From CAMLJR01 sp964500675 (lineage in GTDB: Bacteria; Pseudomonadota; Gammaproteobacteria; Pseudomonadales; CAMLJR01), in contig CAZCNY010000003.1 in NCBI GenBank assembly GCA_964500675.1, positions 301,500 through 365,499 of the forward strand: DNA of 64,000 nucleotides, in the 5' to 3' direction. The translations under genes were made by a program, and so were the position numbers. The notes beneath the pieces are model-generated. The model worked only from the letters and a program-made list of their open reading frames with translations, was not told the DNA's origin and did no database searches. Position 1 is the first letter of the stretch. The number at the start of each line of letters is the position of its first letter. Of this stretch, positions 15,778 through 25,317 are shown piece by piece.

Positions 15778-18195
15778 ATGACCGAACACAACAACGATAC
15801 GATTGAAATCCTTGCCGATTCGGAGCAGCACCCGCGCGACGATGCTCGTGCCGGCACAGGCCTGGTGGTTCCCGATGCCGTTCTGCCCGGCTCGCTGTAT
15901 GTGATTCCCGTGCCTGGGCGTCCGTTCTTTCCCGCGCAAATTCAGCCCATCGTGCTCGATCTGCAGCCGTGGGGTAAAACGCTCGAGCGCGTCGCCAAGA
16001 GCGAGCGGCCTGTGTTGGGACTGTTGTATTGCGGCGATCAAGATCCCGCGCATATCGATCCCGAACGCATGCCCAGTATCGGCTGCGCGGTGCGCTTGCA
16101 TCGCGCGCAGCACGACAGCGAACATGCCCAAATTCTCGTGCAGGGCTTGAAACGTTTTCGCATTCGGCGCTGGCTGCATAGTGAGCCGCCGTATCTGGTC
16201 GAAGTCGATTATCCCGATAGCGCGGTCGACGATCGCAGCGACGAAGTGCGCGCGTATGCGATGGCGCTGATCAACACCATCAAAGAATTGCTGCCGCTCA
16301 ATCCGCTGTACAGCGAAGAGCTCAAACAATATCTCACGCATTTCAGTCCCAACGAGCCGGCGCAGCTCACCGATTTCGCGGCTGCGATCACCACCGCCAG
16401 CGGCGCCGATTTGCAGGATGTGCTCGACACGCTGCCGCTGTTGCGGCGCATGGAAAAAGTATTGCTATTGCTGCGCAAAGAAAAAGAGGTCGCGCAATTG
16501 CAGCATCAAATCAGCACGCAGGTGAACGATAAAATTCAATCGGGTCAGCGCGAATTTTTTCTGCGCGAGCAGCTGAAAGTTATTCAGCAGGAACTCGGCA
16601 TTTCAAAAGATGATCGCACCGCCGATGCCGAGGAGTTCGGCAAGCGTCTCGAAGGCAAAACGGTACCGCCGCAGGCGCAGAAAAAAATCGACGAGGAGTT
16701 GAAAAAATTATCGGTGCTCGAAACGGGTTCGCCCGAATATGCCGTGACGCGCAATTATCTCGATTGGGCGACGGCGATGCCGTGGGGTGTCTACTCGCCC
16801 GATCAGCTCGATTTAACGCATGCGCGCGCGGTGCTCGACAAGCATCACGACGGCCTCGACGACGTCAAGCAGCGCATCATCGAATTTCTCGCGGTGGCGA
16901 CCTTCAAGGGTGAAGTGTCGGGTTCGATTATTTTACTGGTCGGCCCGCCCGGTGTCGGTAAAACATCGATCGGCCGCAGTATCGCCGATGCGCTGGGAAG
17001 AAAATTTTATCGCTTCAGTTTAGGTGGCATGCGCGATGAAGCCGAAATCAAAGGGCATCGCCGCACCTATATCGGCGCGATGCCGGGCAAACTCGTGCAG
17101 GCGCTCAAAGAAGTTGAAGTCGCGAACCCCGTCATCATGCTCGACGAGATCGATAAAATCGGTGCGTCGTATCAGGGCGACCCGGCGTCGGCGTTGTTGG
17201 AAGTGCTCGATCCCGAGCAGAATGTGGATTTTCTCGATCACTATCTCGATCTGCGTCTCGATTTATCGAAGACGCTATTCGTGTGCACGGCGAATCAGCT
17301 CGATACGATTCCGGGACCGCTGCTCGATCGCATGGAAATCATTCGTCTCTCGGGTTACATCACCGAAGAGAAACTTGCGATTGCGAAACACCATTTGTGG
17401 CCGCGCCTGTTGCAGCGCTCGGGTATTTCAAAGCAGCGTCTCAAACTTGGCGATGCGGCGATCCGCGCCGTTATCGAAGGCTATGCGCGCGAAGCGGGTG
17501 TGCGCAATTTGGAAAAGCAACTCGGTCGTATCGTGCGCAAGGCAGCGGTGCAATTACTCGACGACGCGGCATTGAAAATATCCATCGGCAAAGCCGAAGT
17601 CGAACAATGGCTCGGTATGCCGATGTTTCGCACCGAAACACCGCAGCGCGGCGTCGGCATCGTTACCGGACTCGCATGGACCGCCCTGGGCGGCACCACT
17701 CTGCCGGTCGAGTGCTCGCGCATTCACACACTCAATCGCGGTTTCAAATTGACCGGCAAACTTGGCGAAGTGATGAAGGAGTCGGCTGAGATTGCGTATT
17801 CCTACGTGATGTCGAATCTAAAAAAATTCGACGCACCGGCGAATTTCTTCGACGAATCGATGGTGCATTTGCACGTACCTGAAGGCGCGACGCCGAAGGA
17901 TGGGCCCAGCGCGGGCGTGACGATGGCGACGGCGCTGTTATCGCTCGCGCGCAATCAAAAACCGCAGCGCGCGCTCGCGATGACGGGTGAATTGACGCTG
18001 ACGGGCGAGGTGCTTGCCGTCGGCGGCATTCGCGAAAAAGTTATCGCGGCCAAGCGCGTCGGTATCCGCGAATTGATTTTGCCGGAACCGAATCGGCGCG
18101 ATTACGAGGAGTTGCCCGCGTATATTCGCGAAGGGCTGACGACCCATTTCGCATCGCGTTACGATGATGTTGCCCGTATTGTGTTTAAGTACTAA
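15778..18195 (+). CDS. lon: ATP-dependent protease Lon (possibly the AsrA-type second Lon)
   Basis: 805 residues. The N-terminal substrate-recognition domain starts near IPVPGRPFFPAQIQPIVLDL (residues 43-62). An AAA+ module follows, with Walker A GPPGVGKTSIGRSI near 390 and FSLGGMRDEAEIKGHRRTYI after it. The C-terminal S16 protease has the Ser in PEGATPKDGPSAGVTMATAL and the Lys in VGGIREKVIAAKRVG. Lon degrades misfolded and regulatory proteins in the cytosol. The clpP-clpX neighbourhood of the main Lon is absent, and the PFFPAQ-type N-terminus recalls the second Lon found in Pseudomonas (AsrA); I infer this could be that paralogue. ATG 15778 was chosen because the longer frame overlaps promoter sequence. 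Confidence 0.93.
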   Translation: MTEHNNDTIEILADSEQHPRDDARAGTGLVVPDAVLPGSLYVIPVPGRPFFPAQIQPIVLDLQPWGKTLERVAKSERPVLGLLYCGDQDPAHIDPERMPSIGCAVRLHRAQHDSEHAQILVQGLKRFRIRRWLHSEPPYLVEVDYPDSAVDDRSDEVRAYAMALINTIKELLPLNPLYSEELKQYLTHFSPNEPAQLTDFAAAITTASGADLQDVLDTLPLLRRMEKVLLLLRKEKEVAQLQHQISTQVNDKIQSGQREFFLREQLKVIQQELGISKDDRTADAEEFGKRLEGKTVPPQAQKKIDEELKKLSVLETGSPEYAVTRNYLDWATAMPWGVYSPDQLDLTHARAVLDKHHDGLDDVKQRIIEFLAVATFKGEVSGSIILLVGPPGVGKTSIGRSIADALGRKFYRFSLGGMRDEAEIKGHRRTYIGAMPGKLVQALKEVEVANPVIMLDEIDKIGASYQGDPASALLEVLDPEQNVDFLDHYLDLRLDLSKTLFVCTANQLDTIPGPLLDRMEIIRLSGYITEEKLAIAKHHLWPRLLQRSGISKQRLKLGDAAIRAVIEGYAREAGVRNLEKQLGRIVRKAAVQLLDDAALKISIGKAEVEQWLGMPMFRTETPQRGVGIVTGLAWTALGGTTLPVECSRIHTLNRGFKLTGKLGEVMKESAEIAYSYVMSNLKKFDAPANFFDESMVHLHVPEGATPKDGPSAGVTMATALLSLARNQKPQRALAMTGELTLTGEVLAVGGIREKVIAAKRVGIRELILPEPNRRDYEELPAYIREGLTTHFASRYDDVARIVFKY

Positions 18196-18204
18196 AAATT
18201 TTAA

Positions 18205-21200
18205 TTATGCCGTTGCGTCGGCGAGTGCGGGAAAATGGTGTTGCGGCGGTGCCGGGCGCGCCAATAGATAACCTTGAAAACGCTGGCAGCCGCGCTGTTT
18301 GAGAAACTCAAACTGTTCGACGGTCTCGACACCTTCCGCCACCACTTCGAGTTGCAAGTGGCGAGCGACGGAGAGCACGGCTTCGACGATGGCAACATCG
18401 TTGTCATCGTCGGGCAGGGAATGGACAAACGCGCGGTCGACTTTCAGCTCGTGCAAAGGCAACAATTTCAGATACGCGAGCGATGAATGGCCGGTGCCAA
18501 AATCGTCGATCGAAAGGCGTATGCCCATGCGCCGCAGTTCCAGCATTTTTGTGCGCACGTCATCGAAATCGGCGACGACAACGCCTTCGGTAATTTCGAG
18601 CACGACGCGCCCGGCGTCGGCGCCGGTCTCCCATAAAATCGAGCGCACGCGTTCGACGAAATTAGCTTCGTTGAATTGGCGCGGGCTGACATTGACGCAG
18701 ATCGATACCCTATGACCGGCAAGCTCCAATGCATGCACGAGGTTGCCGGCGCGGTGTAACACCCATTCGCCGAGCGGCACGATCAGTCCGGTTTCTTCGG
18801 CGATGGGAATAAATTCGTTCGGTGAAATAAAGCTGCCATCGGGTTGCGGCCAGCGCAGCAACGCTTCGCAGCTCACCATGCTGCGCGCGGCATCGTATTG
18901 CGGTTGCAGATAGAGTTCGAACTCGTCGCTGTGCAAGGCACGCCGCAATGCGCGTTCGAGTGCGAGTCGAGAGTCGACCTCGGCTTTCATCGCGGGTTCG
19001 TAAAAGCGCATCGCATTGCGCTGCGATTCCTTGACGCGGTACATCGCGATATCGGCTTCCTTGAGCAGGTCCTCGGCATTTTCCACGTCTTTCGGAAACA
19101 GTGTGATGCCCAGACTCGATGTGACGATATGCTCGATACCGTTGGGTAACAGGAAAGGCTCGCTCAACGCGCTTTGAATTTTTTCGGCAATCGCCGCGGT
19201 TGCCGTCGCGGTTTCCGGCAGCGCGTCGCTGACGTTCTGCAGCAGGATCACGAACTCATCGCCGCCGAGACGCGCCACCGTGTCCTCCTCGCGCAAATTG
19301 CGCTGTAGCCGGTGCGCCACCATTTTCAAAAAATCGTCGCCGGTGTTGTGGCCGTAGGTATCGTTGAGCTGTTTGAAATTGTCGAGATCGATGTAAATAA
19401 CGGCGCCGTAGCGCGCGCTGCGTTTCGCCGCCATAACCGCGGTGCGCAGGCGATCGCCAAACAGGCGTCGATTCGGCAGGCCGGTTAAATAATCGTATAA
19501 CGCAAGGCGCTCAACTTCGGCTTCGGCGCGTTTGCGCTCGGTAATATCTTCGATCACGGCGATTTGATATTCGATATTGTCTTCGCTGCCGCGCGCAATC
19601 GAGAACTGCGAGTTAACCCAGATAACATCGCCGTTTTTGTGCATGTAGCGGTGGTCGAGCTGGCTTTGCGAGACGCTGCCGTCGCGCAATCCGGCGGTGG
19701 CCTGCGCGGTGAGCTCCTTGTCTTCGGGAGCAAGCAGCTTTCCGTAAGGCAGTTGCAATAATTCATCGTGGGAGTAGCCGAGAATATCGCAGAATTTTTG
19801 ATTGACTTGCACCCACTGCGAATTGCGGTCGAGCAGGGCGACACCGACGGCGGCCTGCTCGAAAGTGATGCGGAAACGCTGCTCGCTGTCGCGCAATTTT
19901 TCTTCGTCGCGATGATGCTGCACGACAATGGCAGCCAGCGAGCTGAGCGTGATAATTAATTCATTATCCTGCGCTGTCGGTGTGCGCGGGTGGTCGAAAT
20001 AAAAATTCAGTACGCCAAATAGCTCGCCGTTTTTACCTGTAAATGGAATAGCCCAGCAAGCGCGGCGCCATGGTTCTGCCGCGATAATTGGATGCAATGT
20101 TGCAAACTCTGGATCGGCGAGCACATCCTGGCAAATCACTTGACGGTTGCGCGCTGCCGCCGTCACGGCGGGGCTGGTGCCCTCTTTAATGGGGATAGGC
20201 GCGGGCGGGCGTGTGGCATTGTCCGGCCAGGTCGGCGCGGCGCTGAAGTGGAGAAATTCGGCTTTGTTATCTGCGAGGAAAATGGCGCAGTGCGACGACG
20301 GCCAGAACTCTTCGGCGAACAGCGCAACGTCGTTTAATAATTCAGGTAAGCTCGCATCGGTTGCCAGTGCATGCAAGATGTGCGTCTGCCCTTCAAATCG
20401 TTTTTCAATGCGCTTGCGCGATGTGATGTCTTCGTAAATTCCGATCAATAAATTGCCAACGCCTTTCTCGTCGCGCAGCATCGACATCGTCATGCTGGTC
20501 CAGATCACCTCGCCATTCTGGCGTCTATAGCGTTTTTCTTGATTAAAGCTGTCGATTTCGCCGCGCTCCATTTTGCGCGTGAGCTCCTCGGTTATCGCTT
20601 GCTCCTCGGGAACCGTCACTAAACGCGGGCTTCCGTAAATGATTTCTTGCATCGGATATCCAAGCATCTCGCTGAATTTCGGATTGCAAGTGCGTTTATT
20701 GTTTTTCGGGTCATAAACCAGTATGCCTACCGCGGCTTGTTCAAACATTCCGCGCAGTAATTTCTCGCTTTCGGTGACGCGGTGAGCGGCTGCGCGCAGC
20801 GCGGCTGCCCCGGCGCCGACGGTAAGATTGGAGAGGCCGAGCATGCCGAGAAATTCGATGGTGAAGAAAAATACGTTCCGGCCGGGTCCGTAGGGCTGGT
20901 GCGCCAAAGAAAGCAGCGCGAGGATGGATATAAAAGAGGTATAGCTGGTGAGAATACCGAAGCTAAAGCGAAAGGCCATCACGATTAAACAAGGCGCGGT
21001 CATCATCACCATCGGCAGGATCATCGCCTGCGGATTCGGCAAGAATACTTTCCACCATATAAGGAGTGCGCCAAGAATTGCGCCGAAAAACTCCAACGCG
21101 CTACGCCGTGAAATCGCGCGCCAATCGTTCAAACTAAAAAGCGCTGGCGCAATGAGCGAGTTCGCGATTGCACCATTGGCCCAAAGTACCAGCCAGGCCA

Positions 21201-21729
21201 AAAATTCCCAATGCATTGATGTGGAGGTGTCGAGCAGCGACTGGAGTACGCTGAATGTCGCGGTCAGCATCGGCGCAATCAGTACCGCGAACAGGATGAA
21301 TTGCAAAACGTTGCGCGGGGTCGCAAACGCATCGATGACACCATTGCGCCGCAGTTGCCAGCACGCGTAACCGAGCGGCAGGACATGGCCGGTTGCGGCC
21401 AAAAAACTGAACAGCGGATGTCCGAGTGTGTTGAGCAGGAACAAAAATATGCCGAGGCTAGAGCCGATCAGTGCCGCTTCGCCGTAGTACCAGGCGAGCG
21501 CGAGCGCGATCCCGGTCGGAGGCCACATTACCGTCGCGATATGGTTCGGCCCGCCTTCAGCGGGGATGAGTATGGTCAGCCAGGCGGCGGTGAAGTTCGC
21601 GAAAGCCGCTAACAGCAAGATCGCCCACCAAGGTGGATTGCGCGCTATGGACGCTACGCGTGCGCTAGTACTCAACGTTATTTCCGAAAGTGGTCCAAGG
21701 GTGATAACTGCATGCCGTTCCGCCGTCAT
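18205..21729 (-). CDS. MASE1-PAS-GAF-PAS-GGDEF-EAL c-di-GMP signalling protein
   Basis: 1174 residues. Residues about 35-310 hold several transmembrane helices of a MASE1 sensor (MWPPTGIALALAWYYGEAAL). PAS domains lie at about 325-450 and 615-740, with a GAF domain between them. The GGDEF domain has the intact active site ARLGGDEFVILLQ and an I-site (REED, five residues upstream), so synthesis with product inhibition is possible. The EAL domain keeps CEALLRW, NVSPRQF, EITEG, SIDDFGTGHSSLAYLK and VVAEGVE, so hydrolysis is also expected. A bifunctional membrane enzyme setting local c-di-GMP is likely. It sits 9 bp downstream of convergent lon; no operon partner. Confidence 0.95.
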   Translation of the reverse strand: MTAERHAVITLGPLSEITLSTSARVASIARNPPWWAILLLAAFANFTAAWLTILIPAEGGPNHIATVMWPPTGIALALAWYYGEAALIGSSLGIFLFLLNTLGHPLFSFLAATGHVLPLGYACWQLRRNGVIDAFATPRNVLQFILFAVLIAPMLTATFSVLQSLLDTSTSMHWEFLAWLVLWANGAIANSLIAPALFSLNDWRAISRRSALEFFGAILGALLIWWKVFLPNPQAMILPMVMMTAPCLIVMAFRFSFGILTSYTSFISILALLSLAHQPYGPGRNVFFFTIEFLGMLGLSNLTVGAGAAALRAAAHRVTESEKLLRGMFEQAAVGILVYDPKNNKRTCNPKFSEMLGYPMQEIIYGSPRLVTVPEEQAITEELTRKMERGEIDSFNQEKRYRRQNGEVIWTSMTMSMLRDEKGVGNLLIGIYEDITSRKRIEKRFEGQTHILHALATDASLPELLNDVALFAEEFWPSSHCAIFLADNKAEFLHFSAAPTWPDNATRPPAPIPIKEGTSPAVTAAARNRQVICQDVLADPEFATLHPIIAAEPWRRACWAIPFTGKNGELFGVLNFYFDHPRTPTAQDNELIITLSSLAAIVVQHHRDEEKLRDSEQRFRITFEQAAVGVALLDRNSQWVQVNQKFCDILGYSHDELLQLPYGKLLAPEDKELTAQATAGLRDGSVSQSQLDHRYMHKNGDVIWVNSQFSIARGSEDNIEYQIAVIEDITERKRAEAEVERLALYDYLTGLPNRRLFGDRLRTAVMAAKRSARYGAVIYIDLDNFKQLNDTYGHNTGDDFLKMVAHRLQRNLREEDTVARLGGDEFVILLQNVSDALPETATATAAIAEKIQSALSEPFLLPNGIEHIVTSSLGITLFPKDVENAEDLLKEADIAMYRVKESQRNAMRFYEPAMKAEVDSRLALERALRRALHSDEFELYLQPQYDAARSMVSCEALLRWPQPDGSFISPNEFIPIAEETGLIVPLGEWVLHRAGNLVHALELAGHRVSICVNVSPRQFNEANFVERVRSILWETGADAGRVVLEITEGVVVADFDDVRTKMLELRRMGIRLSIDDFGTGHSSLAYLKLLPLHELKVDRAFVHSLPDDDNDVAIVEAVLSVARHLQLEVVAEGVETVEQFEFLKQRGCQRFQGYLLARPAPPQHHFPALADATA

Positions 21730-22057
21730 TTTTACTTATACCAGCATGTCAAGCCGGCGCACATTTTTAACGATAGCAGAATGCAATTGATTGGCGAACG
21801 GCACTCCTCTATTCAGATGTCTCAGATTGTATGTGTGTCGAGTCACACTTCCGGCTTGTTGTAATTCAAACGTCACTGCGACCTATTTACTATTTCGTCA
21901 CCTTGCTCGGGTCACCTGTTGATTGGCTTCACAAATGCGGTAATTCCTCATGTCCGCGCCACGGTGAGTTGACTAGATTTCAGAGCGTGCGAGCTCAATG
22001 CATCGCGACAGGATGTGTGCCTCTAACTAACGGATTGTATCAGCGAGATGAACGTCA
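21730..22057. other. Intergenic region between divergent genes
   Basis: 328 bp between the MASE1 gene start (-) and the Ala-Pro protein (+). It is visibly richer in A/T than the flanking genes. I see only weak promoter-like boxes (TTGATT, 16 bp, TAATTC) and no hairpin, RNA gene or credible ORF. Confidence 0.5.
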
Positions 22058-22753
22058 ATGCGTAAGTCAGTAGTGCTTGGTGGGTGCTTCATTCTGTCGG
22101 TCGCGGTCAGTGATCAGGCGTTTGCAGGAAAACGCACGAATTTGTGGTCCGGATCGAAACCTACAGCAACATCGACCGATACCACCTGTTCGAGCTTGAG
22201 CTCATCGTATCTGAAACGATACTTGCATTGCAGCACCGCAACGCTGACGTCGGCACCAGCACCAGCACCAGCACCAGCACCCGCTCCGGCACCTGCTCCG
22301 GCACCTGCTCCAGCTCCGGCACCAGCACCAGCACCCGCTCCGGCTCCGGCTCCGGCACCAGCACCTGCACCTGCACCTGCTCCAGCTCCAGCTCCAGCTC
22401 CAGCTCCAGCTCCAGCTCCGGCACCTGCACCTGCACCTGCACCTGCACCAGCACCAGCACCAGCACCAGCACCCGCTCCGGTTACATACAAAGCGCATTT
22501 GAGCTGGCAAATTCCGACAACGCGTGCAAACGGACAGGCGTTGTCGGCGAGCGAATTGGCTGGATACGAAATTTATTACACGACTGACAATCCCAACGTC
22601 AGCGGCACCTACTCGGTTAGCAGCGGCACTGCAACCAATTACGATGTTGCGAATCTTGCAGCGGGAACGTATTACTTCGCGATGTCGGCGATCGATACGA
22701 GCGGCGACAAGAGTGCGTTGTCGCCGGTGGTGACGATTACATTTGGTCCGTGA
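22058..22753 (+). CDS. Secreted protein with Ala-Pro repeat linker and fibronectin type III domain
   Basis: 231 residues. The signal peptide MRKSVVLGGCFILSVAVSDQ ends at AFA. A Ser/Thr-rich segment with two cysteines (residues 25-64) follows, then 38 uninterrupted Ala-Pro dipeptides (about 66-141), then one fibronectin type III-like domain (about 143-231) with LSWQIPTTRANG, GYEIYYTTDN and TYYFAMSAIDTSGDKSALS. Ala-Pro runs form stiff extended rods, so the domain is probably held away from an anchoring N-terminus in the periplasm or at the surface. No catalytic domain is seen. The gene is solitary, with its own terminator. Confidence 0.8.
   Translation: MRKSVVLGGCFILSVAVSDQAFAGKRTNLWSGSKPTATSTDTTCSSLSSSYLKRYLHCSTATLTSAPAPAPAPAPAPAPAPAPAPAPAPAPAPAPAPAPAPAPAPAPAPAPAPAPAPAPAPAPAPAPAPAPAPAPAPAPAPVTYKAHLSWQIPTTRANGQALSASELAGYEIYYTTDNPNVSGTYSVSSGTATNYDVANLAAGTYYFAMSAIDTSGDKSALSPVVTITFGP
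22253..22480 (+). repeat. Hexanucleotide (Ala-Pro) coding repeat, 38 dipeptides
   Basis: 228 bp of GCN-CCN alternation with mixed codons (GCA/GCT, CCA/CCC/CCG/CCT), in patches of identical hexamers suggesting slippage followed by drift. The opposite strand is open as an Ala-Gly repeat, which is a shadow. Confidence 0.95.
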
Positions 22754-22766
22754 TCTGCGCCATGCG

Positions 22767-22793
22767 AAAAAGGCAGCCTAGGCTGCCTTTTTT
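22767..22793. terminator. Bidirectional rho-independent terminator
   Basis: AGGCAGCC (22771-22778) and GGCTGCCT (22781-22788) form a perfect stem with a two-base loop, flanked by an A-tract and a T-tract. It separates the Ala-Pro protein gene (+) from convergent sthA (-). Confidence 0.9.
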
Positions 22794-22812
22794 ATTTTCC
22801 GCGCGAAAAATA

Positions 22813-24210
22813 TTATTCGTGCAATCGGTTCAGGCCGTTCAGCGTCGCTATGCGATAGGCTTCGGCCATCGTCGGATAATTGAACGTGGTCGAAATGAAG
22901 TAGCGCACGCTATTGCCGCCATTTTTCTGCTGCATGATGGCTTGGCCGATATGAATAATTTCTGTCGCTTCAGCGCCGAAGCAATGCACCCCAAGAATTT
23001 CGAGCGTGTCGGGGTGAAACAATATCTTCAGCATGCCGACATCTTCACCGCTGATCTGCGCGCGCGCCGTTTCTTTGAAGAATGCACGACCGACTTCGTA
23101 CGGCGTATTCGCTTCGGTCAACTCGCGTTCCGTTTTGCCGACCGAGCTAATTTCTGGGATCGTATAAATGCCGGTCGGCACGTCTTCGACAAAACGGCAG
23201 TGTTCTTTTCCGCGCGCCGAGGCGGCGGCGGCGCGGCCCTGATCATAGGCAGCGCTCGCAAGACTCGGCACCCCGATGACGTCACCCGCCGCAAAAATAT
23301 TTTCGACACTGGTCTGATAGTGCGCGTTGACAGCGACATAACCGCGATGATCGGTGGACAGACCAATCTTGTCGAATTGCAATGCATCGGTATTGCCGGC
23401 GCGGCCGTTACACCAGAGCAGCGCATCGCCGTGCAAGCGTTTGCCCGAGCGCAGGTGAATCGTCACGCTATCATCGGTTGCTTCGACGCGTGCGTAACTC
23501 TCGCGGTGGCGCATCATCACGCCGTGATCGCGCAGGTGATAGCTCAACGCATCGGAAATTTCATCGTCGAGAAATTCGAGCAAGCGCTCGCGCGAATTGA
23601 TCAGCTCGACCTTGGTGCCGATGCCGGAAAAAATCGACGCATATTCGCAGCCGATGACACCCGCGCCGTAGATTAGAATTTTCCGCGGCGTGTGCTGCAT
23701 GTTCAAAATCGTATCGCTGTCATAGATGCGCGGATGCGTGAAGTCGACATCGCTGGGTCGATACGGGCGTGCGCCGGAGGCGATAACGAAGTTGCGCGCT
23801 GTCTTGTGCTCAATCGTGCCTTCGGGCGTTTGAATTTCGATGGTATGCGGGTCGATGAAATGCGCGATGCCATGCAGTAAATCGATGCGATTGCGCTGAT
23901 AAAATTTGCTGCGCATTTTGACTTGGCGTTTGATGACTTCATCCGCGCTGACCAATAGTCGCGGAAACGACAGCGATTGCGGTTCGCCGATATCGCGAAA
24001 CATCGGATTGGTATTGAAACGCATAAGTTCTTTAACGGCATACCGCAATACCTTCGATGGAATCGTGCCGCGATGCGTGCACGAGCCGCCGACCCAATGA
24101 TCCTGCTCGACAACCGCGGCGCTTTGATCGTGTTTTCTGGCGTTGAGCACTGCACTCTCACCAGCGGGGCCACTGCCGATGGCGATTAAATCGTAGTCGT
24201 ATTGGCTCAT
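22813..24210 (-). CDS. sthA: Soluble pyridine nucleotide transhydrogenase SthA
   Basis: 465-residue flavoprotein interconverting NADPH+NAD+ and NADP++NADH in the cytosol. The FAD fold begins YDLIAIGSGPAGESAVLNAR. The disulfide CxxxxC of lipoamide dehydrogenases is replaced (GGSCTHRGTIPSKVLRYAV), the known hallmark of SthA. The second nucleotide fold is ILIYGAGVIGCEYASIFSG, and the C-terminal dimer domain contains GVHCFGAEATEIIHIGQAIM. ATG 24210 begins MSQYDYDLIAIGSG; the upstream open frame to 24306 was not used. Monocistronic and convergent with the Ala-Pro protein gene. Confidence 0.96.
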   Translation of the reverse strand: MSQYDYDLIAIGSGPAGESAVLNARKHDQSAAVVEQDHWVGGSCTHRGTIPSKVLRYAVKELMRFNTNPMFRDIGEPQSLSFPRLLVSADEVIKRQVKMRSKFYQRNRIDLLHGIAHFIDPHTIEIQTPEGTIEHKTARNFVIASGARPYRPSDVDFTHPRIYDSDTILNMQHTPRKILIYGAGVIGCEYASIFSGIGTKVELINSRERLLEFLDDEISDALSYHLRDHGVMMRHRESYARVEATDDSVTIHLRSGKRLHGDALLWCNGRAGNTDALQFDKIGLSTDHRGYVAVNAHYQTSVENIFAAGDVIGVPSLASAAYDQGRAAAASARGKEHCRFVEDVPTGIYTIPEISSVGKTERELTEANTPYEVGRAFFKETARAQISGEDVGMLKILFHPDTLEILGVHCFGAEATEIIHIGQAIMQQKNGGNSVRYFISTTFNYPTMAEAYRIATLNGLNRLHE

Positions 24211-24324
24211 GTGAAATCGATCTGGAGGGAAGCGGAAACTGCGTTCAGTATAGATCAGCCGTTGCGCGTTGTGAGAGTTTTGGCGCGTGGAAAACGCATG
24301 TATCAAACCGAGCGCGACGCTGAC

Positions 24325-25317
24325 TCAAGGTGCTTCGGCAGTAAAAATGGCGCGCTTCGGCGCCGGATAACCTTCGATGGTGCGCGCGGGATCGCCGGGG
24401 TCGAGACATTGCGCGAGCGACTGGAACGTCATCCACGGTGTCGCGCGTTGCTCTTCGGTCGTGGTAGTAGTGACGTTGACGAGTTGCGGATTTTTGAAAC
24501 CCATTTTTTTTAACCACTGGTTCAATGTCGCCGTCGTCGGAATGAACCAGACGTTGTTCATGCGTGCGTAGCGATCGTCGGGCAATAAAATAGTGCCAGC
24601 TCCGCCGTCGATCACCAGCGTTTCTAGTATTAATTCACCGCCAGGACGCAGCGCTTCGCGCAACTCGAGCAAATGGTCGAACGGCGAGCGCCGGTGATAG
24701 AGCACACCCATCGAAAACACGGTATCGAACGCGCGCAATTTGGTCGGCAAATGTTCGATGCCGAACGGCAGCACGCCGACGTGCGCATCGCGAATGAAAT
24801 GTTGCAACGCATAAAATTGCATGACGAATACCAGCGTCGGATCAATGCCGACAACAAGCTCGGCGCCCGCGCCGCGCATGCGCCAGCAGTGATAGCCGTT
24901 GCCGCAGCCGACATCGAGCACTTTTCTGCCGGCGAGGGGTTTGATCGCGTGCTTGAGGCGATCCCATTTCCAATCCGAACGCCATTCGGTGTCGATGGCG
25001 ACGCCAAAAATATCGAACGGTCCTTTGCGCCACGGATGCAATTGCATGAGCGTTTGTTGCAATTGCGCGTGCTGCATCTTATCGATCGATGCTGCACCCG
25101 CGATGCGCACGCTGCCGCGATCGAGTTCGATGTTGTGAGCGGGCCAATCGGGCAGCTCCGCGAGCGCGGCATCCCAGCGCGCGAGATCGCCGTGGCGATC
25201 GCGGTGCAGCAGTTTTGGCAGTTCCGCGCGCAATTGCCGTGCCCAATTGTGCAGGCCGGCGTTTTGCAGTTGCGCGAGGAAGGCGGTCTGCTTTAAAAAA
25301 TCAGAATCGGCGATCAC
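24325..25317 (-). CDS. cmoB: tRNA U34 carboxymethyltransferase CmoB
   Basis: 330 residues. CmoB transfers a carboxymethyl group from carboxy-SAM to 5-hydroxyuridine at tRNA position 34. The SAM motif is LDVGCGNGYHCWRMRGAGAE near residue 127, preceded by the family block PWRKGPFDIFGVAIDTEWRS. YHRRSPFDHLLELREALRPG and the C-terminal tRNA-contact region (ARMNNVWFIPTTATLNQWL) are conserved. The GTG start overlaps the cmoA stop (GTGA), as expected for the cmoAB pair. Confidence 0.96.
   Translation of the reverse strand: MIADSDFLKQTAFLAQLQNAGLHNWARQLRAELPKLLHRDRHGDLARWDAALAELPDWPAHNIELDRGSVRIAGAASIDKMQHAQLQQTLMQLHPWRKGPFDIFGVAIDTEWRSDWKWDRLKHAIKPLAGRKVLDVGCGNGYHCWRMRGAGAELVVGIDPTLVFVMQFYALQHFIRDAHVGVLPFGIEHLPTKLRAFDTVFSMGVLYHRRSPFDHLLELREALRPGGELILETLVIDGGAGTILLPDDRYARMNNVWFIPTTATLNQWLKKMGFKNPQLVNVTTTTTEEQRATPWMTFQSLAQCLDPGDPARTIEGYPAPKRAIFTAEAP

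Noticed and set aside
22114..22491. Antisense Ala-Gly repeat reading frame
   Set aside because: It exists only because GC-rich hexamers are open on both strands; it has no start context, and the plus strand has signal peptide and FN3 domain.
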